Position numbers and translations under genes: made by a program. From Thiomonas sp. (GTDB lineage Bacteria > Pseudomonadota > Gammaproteobacteria > Burkholderiales > Burkholderiaceae_C), in the NCBI GenBank assembly GCA_028706735.1, contig JAQTVS010000145.1:1537-6844 (forward strand): a stretch of DNA of 5,308 bases, read 5' to 3'. Below are positions 1 to 5,224 of the stretch, piece after piece. Below the pieces are notes generated by a model. The model saw only the letters and a list, made by a program, of their open reading frames with translations. It had not been told where the DNA came from and did not search any database. Position 1 is the stretch's first letter. Every line of letters begins with the position of its first letter.

Positions 1-1
1 C

Positions 2-646
2 GCGGTGCGGGTGGAAGCCGCCAACCTCACCTGGCACCTCGCCGCCTTCGGCTGGATGCCTGACGCCAGCGCCCAGGCGCTGCGCGCCACGCTGATGCAG
101 GAACTGGCCGAGCTGCCCTTCGTCATGTGCGTGCCCTTCGGCCGCGAGCGCACCGGCCTGCTGCTGCGCGCCGCCGCACGCGGCGCGCCTGCTGCCGCGT
201 TGCTGGCGCGCATCGAAGCCCATTTCGGCGTGCAGGGAAGCGCCGCGCTGCACTACGCCGACCCTGGCCGCAGCGTGCGCCGTGCCGTGCGGCTGGCGGG
301 CGAGCGCATCGACGCCGCGCTGCTCAGCGGCCCGGCCGACAGCGTGGTGGCGCAAGGTTGGCTGCGCGAATTGCTGCAAAGCGAGGCCAGCGCCAAGCCC
401 TATGGCCGCTGGCTGCTGCTGCCTTCCACCACGCCGCCGGCCAATCTGCCCAGCCCTGGCCACCAGGTGTGCAACTGCTTCGATGTGTGGCAAAGCCAGA
501 TCGACGCCCTGCTGCCCACGCTGGAGGGCGACGCCGACGCTCAACTCGGGGCGCTGCAGCAGCAGCTCAAGTGCGGCACCAACTGCGGCTCCTGCCTGCC
601 CGAGCTGCGCCGCATCGTGCGCGACTGCGGCTGGGCTCCGGCCTGA
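2..646 (+). CDS. nasA: Assimilatory nitrate reductase, C-terminal part (5' end outside window)
   Basis: The frame is open at the left edge, so only about the last 214 codons are present. Seen: a C-terminal [2Fe-2S] BFD-like domain with Cys codons at 470 and 476 (VCNCF) and at 572, 584 and 593 (KCGTNCGSC), the CxC...CxxC pattern of NasA and NirB proteins. Before it is the segment ALHYADPGRSVRRAVRLAG, typical of the tail of cytoplasmic molybdopterin nitrate reductases. Known for the family: NasA reduces nitrate to nitrite with a bis-MGD molybdenum cofactor and an N-terminal [4Fe-4S] cluster, neither of which can be seen here. The BFD domain is thought to pass electrons to the catalytic part. 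Downstream genes on the same strand follow closely (32 nt to the next start), and a siroheme-pathway gene lies in the same run, which supports an assimilatory role. A related BFD-containing oxidoreductase is the main alternative. Confidence 0.85.
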   Translation, partial: AVRVEAANLTWHLAAFGWMPDASAQALRATLMQELAELPFVMCVPFGRERTGLLLRAAARGAPAAALLARIEAHFGVQGSAALHYADPGRSVRRAVRLAGERIDAALLSGPADSVVAQGWLRELLQSEASAKPYGRWLLLPSTTPPANLPSPGHQVCNCFDVWQSQIDALLPTLEGDADAQLGALQQQLKCGTNCGSCLPELRRIVRDCGWAPA

Positions 647-665
647 TTCTTGCAGGACACTGCCC

Positions 666-671
666 AGGAGG
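666..671 (+). promoter_or_regulatory. Ribosome binding site of the ybiB-like gene
   Basis: AGGAGG is a perfect Shine-Dalgarno core, 7 nt before the ATG at 679. It decides the start: the same frame is open far upstream (from 127), but that part is only a shadow of the nasA reading frame. Confidence 0.85.
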
Positions 672-678
672 ATCTGCC

Positions 679-1749
679 ATGTTCAACCCCGCTTCGCTGC
701 ATCCCATCCCCTTGGAAACCGGCACGGGCCGCTTCAACCCGGAGGCTATGGCCATGCTTCGCACGATCGGTCGCGGCGCCAATGGCAGCCGCAATCTGAG
801 CCGCGACCAAGCCCGCACCTTGATGGGCTGGCTGCTTCGACGCGAAGTCTCCGACGCCCAGATCGGCGGGCTGCTGCTCGCCTTGCGCATGAAAGGCGAG
901 AGCGCGGAAGAACTTGAAGGCTTCGCCCTGGCTGTCCGCGACCTCATCCCCCCGCTAACCGTGCGCACTGAGCGCCCCGTGGTCGTCATTCCCAGCGCCA
1001 ATGGTGCGCGCCGCCTGCCCAACCAGGTGCCCTTGCTTGCAGCGCTTCTGCGTGAGCAGGGCATTCCGGTCCTTGTGATCGATGCACCGTCGTCGGATCA
1101 GGGCAGACTGGCCACGGAGCCGCTGTGGCGGGCATTGGGCATGGAAGTTGCAACGAACCTCGATCAGACCCGCCAGGGGCTGGAGCAAAACGAAGCCGTC
1201 TTGCTCCCCCTGAGCACCCTCAACCCCGCCCTGCACCGATTGCTGCAGTGGCGCAATGTGCTCGGCGTGCGCAATGGCGGGCATTCCGTGATCAAGATGC
1301 TCAATCCCCTGCAATCGCCGAGTTTGCTGGTCACGGCTTATACGCACCCAGAGTATGCAACGCTGATGCAGCAGGTGCTGCTCGCCTTGCGGCAACCTGC
1401 CATGCTGCTGCGCGGCTGCGAAGGCGAGGCCGTAGCCCACCCCAACCGCGAATCCGAGCGCATCGGGCTGCAGGCGGACGGAGCACAGCAAACCTGGTCT
1501 GCGGGGGAAGCATTCGCCCCGCAGAGGAATCTGCCGGATGGTCTCGATCTGAGCGGCTGCGCCCAATGGACCCACGCCGTTCTCGATGGCTATGTGCTGC
1601 CGCCGGTGCCTTTGGCAAGGCAAGCGGCCAGCATTCGGGCAATGTGCGAGTCGCTTGCCCAGACCGATGCGCCGCGCACCGACGTGAGGCCAACCCTCCG
1701 CGTCTCGTCCCCTTCGCACCAGAAAGACCACCATGCTCCGCTCCGCTGA
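679..1749 (+). CDS. ybiB: YbiB/TrpD2-type protein (glycosyltransferase family 3 fold, DNA-binding YbiB family)
   Basis: This protein of 356 aa has the two-domain layout of anthranilate phosphoribosyltransferase-like proteins. A small helical N-terminal domain (about residues 40-92, with ALRMKGESAEELEGFALAVRD) is followed by an alpha/beta domain (about 100-335). The usual TrpD PRPP loop (GTGGD) is absent; its place at about 101-115 reads VVVIPSANGARRLPN. Other family-like segments are NVLGVRNGGHSVIKMLNP (193-210) and LLRGCEGEAVAHPNR (243-257). Known: E. coli YbiB (TrpD2) keeps this fold, lacks TrpD activity and binds nucleic acid. I infer the same here, so it should not be called trpD. The start at ATG 679 is fixed by AGGAGG and lies 32 nt after the nasA stop; its 3' end overlaps cobA by 17 bp. 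Its role in nitrate assimilation is unknown; regulation or RNA binding is possible. The tail after about residue 335 is low in complexity. Confidence 0.85.
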   Translation: MFNPASLHPIPLETGTGRFNPEAMAMLRTIGRGANGSRNLSRDQARTLMGWLLRREVSDAQIGGLLLALRMKGESAEELEGFALAVRDLIPPLTVRTERPVVVIPSANGARRLPNQVPLLAALLREQGIPVLVIDAPSSDQGRLATEPLWRALGMEVATNLDQTRQGLEQNEAVLLPLSTLNPALHRLLQWRNVLGVRNGGHSVIKMLNPLQSPSLLVTAYTHPEYATLMQQVLLALRQPAMLLRGCEGEAVAHPNRESERIGLQADGAQQTWSAGEAFAPQRNLPDGLDLSGCAQWTHAVLDGYVLPPVPLARQAASIRAMCESLAQTDAPRTDVRPTLRVSSPSHQKDHHAPLR

Positions 1750-2557
1750 AGCCCGGCACGCCACGGTCCATCTCGTCGGTGCAGGGCCGGGTGATCCGGA
1801 ATTGCTCACGCTCAAAGCCGTGCGCGTACTGCGGCAGGCCACCGTGGCCCTCGTGGACGATCTGGTCAATCCCGGATGCCTCGACTTTCTGCCTCAGGAC
1901 TGCCGCATCATCCCCGTGGGCAAGCGCGGCGGGTGCGCCAGCACGCCACAAGACTTCATCGAGCGGCTGATGGTGAGCGAAGCCCTGCGCGGCGAGCGGG
2001 TCGTCCGGCTCAAGGGAGGCGATCCCGCCGTGTTCGGACGCGCCGGCGAAGAGATCGCCGCCCTGCACGCTGCCGGCTTGCAGGTGGAAATCGTCTCGGG
2101 CATCACCGCGGGCATCGCCGCGGCGGCTACGCTGGGCGTCTCGCTGACGCACCGGGATCACACTCCGGGCGTCGCCATGGTCACTGGTCATCGTCGGCCG
2201 CAAGGCAGCCCCCCGTGCTGGGCCGCGCTCGCCCAGTCAGGCCTGACCCTGGTCATCTATATGGGAGTGGCCGAAGCCGCCGCCATCGAAGCAGGACTGC
2301 TGCAGGGCGGCCTGTCACCCGGCACACCCGTGCTGCTCGTTCACGCCGTCAGCAGCGCCCAGGAGCGCCACGTCGCCACCCACCTTCAAGACCTCTGCAC
2401 CACACTGGACGCGGAACAGGTTGCCTCCCCCTGCGTCATGCTCATCGGCGAAGCCATGCGGGAAGCCATGGCGACCTTGCGCTCAAACCCTGGATGGCAC
2501 TCCGGCGCTGGAGCATCGTCGGTGGAACAGCAAGCCTGGCATCACATTGCCGCCTGA
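1733..2557 (+). CDS. cobA: Uroporphyrinogen-III C-methyltransferase (SUMT)
   Basis: This 274-aa enzyme transfers two methyl groups from S-adenosylmethionine to uroporphyrinogen III to make precorrin-2, the branch-point precursor of siroheme and cobalamin. Seen: the SUMT signature VGAGPGDPELLTLKA (residues 15-29), the second signature VRLKGGDPAVFGRAGEE (91-107) and the SAM-site segment SGITAG (122-127). The length fits a single-domain CobA/NasF type; there is no CysG-like dehydrogenase/ferrochelatase part, so that step must be encoded elsewhere. The start at ATG 1733 lies inside the end of the ybiB-like gene (17-bp overlap) with only a weak purine stretch (AGAAAGA, 1721-1727) before it, which suggests translational coupling. 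As the last gene of the operon it probably supplies siroheme for the assimilatory nitrite reductase. A cobalamin-specific role is less likely in this context. Confidence 0.95.
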   Translation: MLRSAEARHATVHLVGAGPGDPELLTLKAVRVLRQATVALVDDLVNPGCLDFLPQDCRIIPVGKRGGCASTPQDFIERLMVSEALRGERVVRLKGGDPAVFGRAGEEIAALHAAGLQVEIVSGITAGIAAAATLGVSLTHRDHTPGVAMVTGHRRPQGSPPCWAALAQSGLTLVIYMGVAEAAAIEAGLLQGGLSPGTPVLLVHAVSSAQERHVATHLQDLCTTLDAEQVASPCVMLIGEAMREAMATLRSNPGWHSGAGASSVEQQAWHHIAA

Positions 2558-2687
2558 ACGGCATGCCGACGCAGGCTTCTCAGCCCTTCGTCTTGCTTTG
2601 AAAGCTTGCGGATAGACGCTGCGACGGGCCGCAGGCTGCGGATACCAAACCCCAGGGCCCAGTTGACCTCCATCGGCGAAGAGCCAG
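2558..2687. other. Non-coding stretch between cobA and the fold-back element
   Basis: I find no credible gene here. It holds a small hairpin, CCGCA-GGC-TGCGG at 2629-2641, without a following T-run, so it is at best a weak or Rho-assisted end for the nas operon. A minus-strand frame crosses this stretch (2790 down to 2542) but runs into the end of cobA, begins inside the repeat element and has no recognisable protein family. Confidence 0.5.
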
Positions 2688-2865
2688 GCCCTAGGAGCCT
2701 GTCGGGCTTGAGTCGCGTAGAGCGAAAAAAGGGTGTGGGGATGGCCTGTGGCGGCGGATTTGCCGCCCCATAGCCCAAGCTATGGGGCAAAAAGCCGTTG
2801 CCGCAGGGCGCCGCACAGCATTTTTTTTCAGCCCGCGATTCTCAAGCTCGACAGGCTCCTAGGGC
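2688..2865. repeat. 178-bp fold-back, MITE-like element with 25-bp terminal inverted repeats
   Basis: The left end 2688-2712 and the reverse complement of the right end 2841-2865 agree at 24 of 25 positions (start GCCCTAGGAGCCTGTCG). CTAG occurs at 2691-2694 and 2859-2862, so these may be target duplications flanking a core of 2695-2858; because CTAG is its own complement, this cannot be separated from the inverted repeats. The interior also folds back imperfectly: A-run 2724-2730 against T-run 2821-2828, and CTGTGGCGGCG near 2746-2756 against CGCCGCACAG near 2809-2818. The centre is a perfect 10-bp stem (2765-2774 with 2779-2788). No transposase is encoded, so any movement would need one supplied in trans. 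It may also act as an RNA-level terminator or processing signal between the nas operon and the tRNA. The symmetry is certain; mobility is inference. Confidence 0.8.
2765..2788. repeat. Central perfect hairpin of the fold-back element
   Basis: GCCCCATAGC, loop CCAA, GCTATGGGGC: ten uninterrupted pairs around a 4-nt loop, followed by AAAAAG on the + strand and preceded by sequence without a long A-run. On the - strand the hairpin is followed by few T residues, so a classical intrinsic terminator is not clear in either direction. The left arm can also pair as GGCGGC (2750-2755) with GCCGCC (2762-2767), a competing fold. Confidence 0.8.
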
Positions 2866-2890
2866 GCTGGATGAAGGATTAAAGCACTAT

Positions 2891-2964
2891 CTCGCCGTAG
2901 TTCAATGGATGGAACGGTTGCCTCTTAAGCGGAAAATACAGGTTCGATTCCTGCCGGCGGACCA
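2891..2964 (+). tRNA. Degenerate tRNA-like gene, Arg(CCU) family body with CTT anticodon
   Basis: A tRNA body is clear. There is a perfect 4-bp D stem (GTTC 2900-2903 with GAAC 2912-2915) and a T arm (CAGG, loop TTCGATT 2943-2949, CCTG). The anticodon loop CTCTTAA is at 2922-2928, and CCA is encoded at 2962-2964. The body resembles bacterial tRNA-Arg(CCU), whose loop is CTCCTAA and which shares the GGTTCGATTCCTGC T arm; here the anticodon (2924-2926) reads CTT, formally Lys. Several positions are defective. Only six acceptor pairs form (TCGCCG with CGGCGG, one of them T-G), because one base is missing before CCA. The top of the T stem is A-C (2938/2954). The anticodon stem has two T-G pairs and a G-A mismatch (2917/2933). 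It may be a pseudo-tRNA, a specialised tRNA, or a functional oddity; amino acid identity is uncertain. Confidence 0.65.
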
Positions 2965-2980
2965 ATTCGGCTACCCATAA

Positions 2981-2985
2981 AAGGA
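2981..2985 (+). promoter_or_regulatory. Ribosome binding site of the LuxR-type gene
   Basis: AAGGA lies 7 nt before ATG 2993 and supports that start. The whole leader between the tRNA CCA end and the start codon is only 28 nt, so there is no room for a full separate promoter within it. Confidence 0.75.
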
Positions 2986-2992
2986 AGAACCG

Positions 2993-3820
2993 ATGCATAC
3001 CCTGCTCGACGACGACGTGTATCGTCTATGGGACGACTTGGCCGACCATGGCGCGCAGGATATGCAGGCAGCGTTGGCACTCTGTCTGAGAACCCTGTGC
3101 GATTGGACTGGCTCACAAAACGGGTACTGGATGGGCCTTGTGCGCCTTCCCCACACGGCCGAGCGCACTGATTTGCTCAAGGGGTGGCGAATTGGCGCAT
3201 CTGTGGAAATGCTGTGCCCCGAGTTCACAACCCCAGAGCGTATCCAGCACGGCACGCCGATCATGCAGACGCCAACTGCCGACGCAGCCGCGCAAGTGAT
3301 TGTCGCCACCACTGGAACGTTTCGCAGCTTCAGCATGTGCACCGGGACGTTCGACCCGGCGGCGCATGAGCAGACCAAGCATTCTTCCCTTTTCGATCAC
3401 CAGCCCAACATTTCCAGCCGGACGTGGGTCGTCTCGCCAATCAATGCAGACGCTGAGTCGGCATTCATGTTCGACACCTGTACCACGGATACGAGGTTCG
3501 ACGCAGCCCTCATGCAGCGGGCCGTAGAGGCGCTGCGCGGCATCAAGTGGTTCCATCGGCAGTTGCTCAGCGAGCATGGCCTGGGTTTGTGCGCCGAACC
3601 CCTTTCTCCTGCCGAACAGCGGCTGGTCCCGGAGTTGCTCAATGGTGACCGCGAGAAGGTCATCGCCAACCACCTCGGCCTGACCGAAGCGACACTGCAC
3701 CAATATGCGACGAGCATCTATCCCAAGTTCGGCGTGCATGGGCGTACCGAATTCATGTCACTCTGGCTACGAGGAGCCGCTTTGACCCCGCATTCGCGGC
3801 GGATCACTACTGATCAGTAG
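2993..3820 (+). CDS. LuxR-family transcriptional regulator with N-terminal GAF-like sensor region
   Basis: The C-terminal region, about residues 204-260 of 275, is a LuxR-type helix-turn-helix domain: LSPAEQRLVPELL, then EKVIANHLGLTEATLHQYA, then SIYPKFGVHGRTEF. This matches the family pattern LTxxExxVL...IAxxLxxSxxTVxxHxxxIxxKLGVxxRTE. The usual TVxxH is altered to TLHQY, within family variation. The N-terminal 190 residues have no motif I can name with certainty; segments such as LCDWTGSQNGYWMGLVRL suggest a GAF-like ligand domain (inference). There is no receiver domain with phosphoacceptor Asp pattern and no membrane segment, so it is probably a cytoplasmic one-component regulator. It starts 28 nt after the tRNA-like gene and ends in a probable terminator. 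Base and codon use appear less GC-rich than in nasA, which fits an accessory gene. Its targets are unknown; the small lipoprotein downstream is one candidate. Confidence 0.8.
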   Translation: MHTLLDDDVYRLWDDLADHGAQDMQAALALCLRTLCDWTGSQNGYWMGLVRLPHTAERTDLLKGWRIGASVEMLCPEFTTPERIQHGTPIMQTPTADAAAQVIVATTGTFRSFSMCTGTFDPAAHEQTKHSSLFDHQPNISSRTWVVSPINADAESAFMFDTCTTDTRFDAALMQRAVEALRGIKWFHRQLLSEHGLGLCAEPLSPAEQRLVPELLNGDREKVIANHLGLTEATLHQYATSIYPKFGVHGRTEFMSLWLRGAALTPHSRRITTDQ

Positions 3821-3829
3821 GTGTTTTTG
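3805..3829 (+). terminator. Probable intrinsic terminator (or operator) overlapping the LuxR-type stop codon
   Basis: CTACTGATCAGTAG at 3807-3820 is exactly self-complementary. Adding CAC (3805-3807) against GTG (3821-3823) with a one-base bulge lengthens the stem, and TTTTT (3824-3828) follows at once. The stop codon TAG is the last three bases of the palindrome. Stem plus T-run reads as a modest intrinsic terminator. The short loop and perfect dyad would also suit a binding site for a dimeric regulator. Confidence 0.55.
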
Positions 3830-3860
3830 TACGTGCACGCGTCCTAAGGTGGAAATCAAT

Positions 3861-3881
3861 GGAGCAGCAATAGGCTGTTCC
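3861..3881 (+). other. Hairpin in the leader of the small lipoprotein frame
   Basis: GGAGCAGC (3861-3868) pairs with GCTGTTCC (3874-3881) over eight positions, one a G-T pair, around a 5-nt loop. No T-run follows, so it is not an intrinsic terminator; in RNA it would sit about 33 nt before the small start codon. Confidence 0.4.
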
Positions 3882-3897
3882 AGAGGATCCCAGAAAT

Positions 3898-3910
3898 CTC
3901 TCAAGGAGAG
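3898..3910 (+). promoter_or_regulatory. Shine-Dalgarno of the small lipoprotein held in a short hairpin
   Basis: CTCTC (3898-3902), loop AAG, GAGAG (3906-3910) form a five-pair stem that covers most of the AAGGAG ribosome binding site. If it forms in RNA, translation of the small frame would be reduced. The stem is short, so its effect is uncertain. Confidence 0.4.
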
Positions 3911-3914
3911 CGTC

Positions 3915-3995
3915 ATGTCCAGACTACTTTTGATTGCCGCTATTTTTGCCGTGCCACTTCTGCTCAGCGCATGCGGCACATCACTGCTCTTGTGA
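3915..3995 (+). CDS. Tiny putative lipoprotein (26 aa), possibly truncated
   Basis: ATG 3915 to TGA 3993-3995 encodes 26 residues. Residue 3 is Arg, followed by a hydrophobic stretch (LLLIAAIFAVPLLLSA) and the lipobox LLSAC-G with Cys20. This is a complete signal peptidase II export signal, but the mature part would be only CGTSLLL. A good Shine-Dalgarno, AAGGAG (3903-3908), stands 6 nt before the start. Similar short lipoproteins include entericidins and bacteriocin-release proteins, which have longer mature parts; I see no sequence match to either. The other reading is a remnant: the first codons of a lipoprotein gene cut off by a rearrangement beside aroC. Sequence after the stop shows no convincing continuation in any frame. 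It lies 94 nt after the LuxR-type gene, on the same strand, and converges on aroC. Product present and functional: unproven. Confidence 0.5.
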   Translation: MSRLLLIAAIFAVPLLLSACGTSLLL

Positions 3996-4009
3996 TGCCA
4001 GCTTACGCG

Positions 4010-4043
4010 CCTGGGAGTCCATTTATCAAGTGGTCATCCCAGG
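4010..4043. repeat. Inverted repeat between the convergent small frame and aroC
   Basis: CCTGGGA (4010-4016) is the exact complement of TCCCAGG (4037-4043), with an inner CCA/TGG pairing (4019-4021 region with 4031-4033). It sits between two convergent genes, where a shared terminator would be expected, but neither strand has a T-run after it. It might be a Rho-assisted end or of no function. Confidence 0.35.
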
Positions 4044-4082
4044 GCGAGCAAAGCCGGCCTCAGATCAGCAGCTTGGTCACCT

Positions 4083-5177
4083 TCAGGCGCCCGCGATTGG
4101 CGGCACGTCAAATTGCACGTCGCCGCATTGCGCGCGGTGGCGCAGGGCGTGGTCGATGAGGATGATGGCCACCAGCGCTTCGGCGATGGGCGCGGCGCGG
4201 ATGCCCACGCAGGGGTCGTGCCGGCCATGCGTTTCCACCGTGGTGGGCGCGTTGTGCATGTCCACGGACTGACGCGGCAGACGGATGCTGGACGTGGGTT
4301 TGATGGCGATGGAGGCCACCACGTCCTGCCCGGTGCTGATGCCGCCGAGCACGCCGCCGGCGTTGTTGGAGGTGAAGCCCTGCGGGGTGAGTTCGTCGCC
4401 ATGCTGCGTGCCTTTTTGCGCCACGCTGGCGAAGCCCGCGCCAATCTCCACGCCCTTGACCGCGTTCAGGCCCATCAGCGCGTGGGCGATGTCGGCGTCG
4501 AGCTTGTCGTACAGCGGTTCGCCCCAGCCTGCGGGCACGCCGCTGGCCGCAACCATGATGCGCGCGCCGACCGAGTCACCCGATTTGCGCAGCACGTCCA
4601 TATACGCCTCCAGCTCGGGCACGATGTCGGCGTTGGGCGAGAAGAACGGGTTTTGATGCACCGCGTCCCAGGTCTGGAAGGCGATGGGCACTTCACCGAG
4701 CTGGGTCATGCAGGCGCGCACGGCCACGCCGTACTGCGCGGCCAGCCACTTCTTGGCCACCGCACCAGCCGCGACGATGGGCGCGGTCAGCCGTGCGGAG
4801 GAGCGCCCGCCGCCGCGCGGATCGCGCAGGCCATATTTGCGCCAGTAGGTGTAGTCGGCGTGGCCGGGGCGGAAAGTGTCGAGCAGGTTGCCGTAGTCCT
4901 TGCTGCGCTGGTCGGTGTTGCGGATGAGCAGGGCGATGGGCGTGCCGGTGGTCTTGCCCTCGAACACGCCGGAGAGGATTTCCACCTGATCGGCTTCCTG
5001 CCGCTGCGTCACATGGCGGCTGGTGCCGGGACGGCGGCGGTCGAGATCGGGCTGGATGTCGGCCTCGCTCAACTCCATGCCGGGCGGGCAGCCGTCGATG
5101 ACGCAACCGATGGCTGGACCGTGGGATTCGCCGAAGGTGGTGACCGCAAACAGCAGGCCGAGGGTGTTGCCGGACAT
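4083..5177 (-). CDS. aroC: Chorismate synthase
   Basis: This 364-aa enzyme makes chorismate from 5-enolpyruvylshikimate 3-phosphate, the last common step to the aromatic amino acids, folate and ubiquinone; it needs reduced FMN. The length is usual for the bacterial family. Seen: GESHG (residues 16-20), RRRPG (47-51), [15 protein letters not shown] (102-116), RGGGRSSAR (121-129), [16 protein letters not shown] (270-285) and GRHDPC (318-323), all core FMN/substrate-site segments. After SSAR the common ETAMRVAAG is LTAPIVAAG here. I believe this is a lineage variant seen in some betaproteobacteria and not a defect. ATG at 5177 gives the family's normal N-terminus ([10 protein letters not shown]). 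No strong Shine-Dalgarno precedes it; only GAAAG lies nearby. It starts 47 nt after the mpl-like stop on the same strand. Confidence 0.97.
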   Translation of the reverse strand: MSGNTLGLLFAVTTFGESHGPAIGCVIDGCPPGMELSEADIQPDLDRRRPGTSRHVTQRQEADQVEILSGVFEGKTTGTPIALLIRNTDQRSKDYGNLLDTFRPGHADYTYWRKYGLRDPRGGGRSSARLTAPIVAAGAVAKKWLAAQYGVAVRACMTQLGEVPIAFQTWDAVHQNPFFSPNADIVPELEAYMDVLRKSGDSVGARIMVAASGVPAGWGEPLYDKLDADIAHALMGLNAVKGVEIGAGFASVAQKGTQHGDELTPQGFTSNNAGGVLGGISTGQDVVASIAIKPTSSIRLPRQSVDMHNAPTTVETHGRHDPCVGIRAAPIAEALVAIILIDHALRHRAQCGDVQFDVPPIAGA

Positions 5178-5224
5178 GGGAGGACTTTCAGTTTGGAGGA
5201 TTGAATGCGGCGGATGCTATGAAG

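Noticed and set aside
127..678. In-frame upstream extension of the ybiB-like gene giving a 540-residue product
   Set aside because: The extension is Arg/Ala-rich shadow translation of the nasA frame, and the perfect AGGAGG before ATG 679 marks the true start.
955..1869. 304-codon open frame on the - strand across the ybiB-like gene and cobA
   Set aside because: It is antisense to two well-supported genes, has no recognisable motifs, and is expected from high-GC codon structure.
2542..2790. 82-codon open frame on the - strand in the gap after cobA
   Set aside because: It starts inside the fold-back element, overlaps the end of cobA and has no recognisable domain. A decayed gene end cannot be excluded but is not supported.
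2798..2980. 60-codon open frame on the + strand running through the tRNA-like gene
   Set aside because: It is composed of the repeat element and the tRNA body and has no ribosome binding site or protein similarity.
3113..3739. 208-codon open frame on the - strand
   Set aside because: It is antisense to the LuxR-type gene, which has a clear helix-turn-helix domain and ribosome binding site.
3934..4272. 112-codon open frame on the + strand between the small lipoprotein and aroC
   Set aside because: It lacks a ribosome binding site, and its 3' half is antisense to aroC.
4113..5204. 363-codon open frame on the + strand
   Set aside because: It is the antisense shadow of aroC; the His/Gly/Ala-rich translation has no family features.
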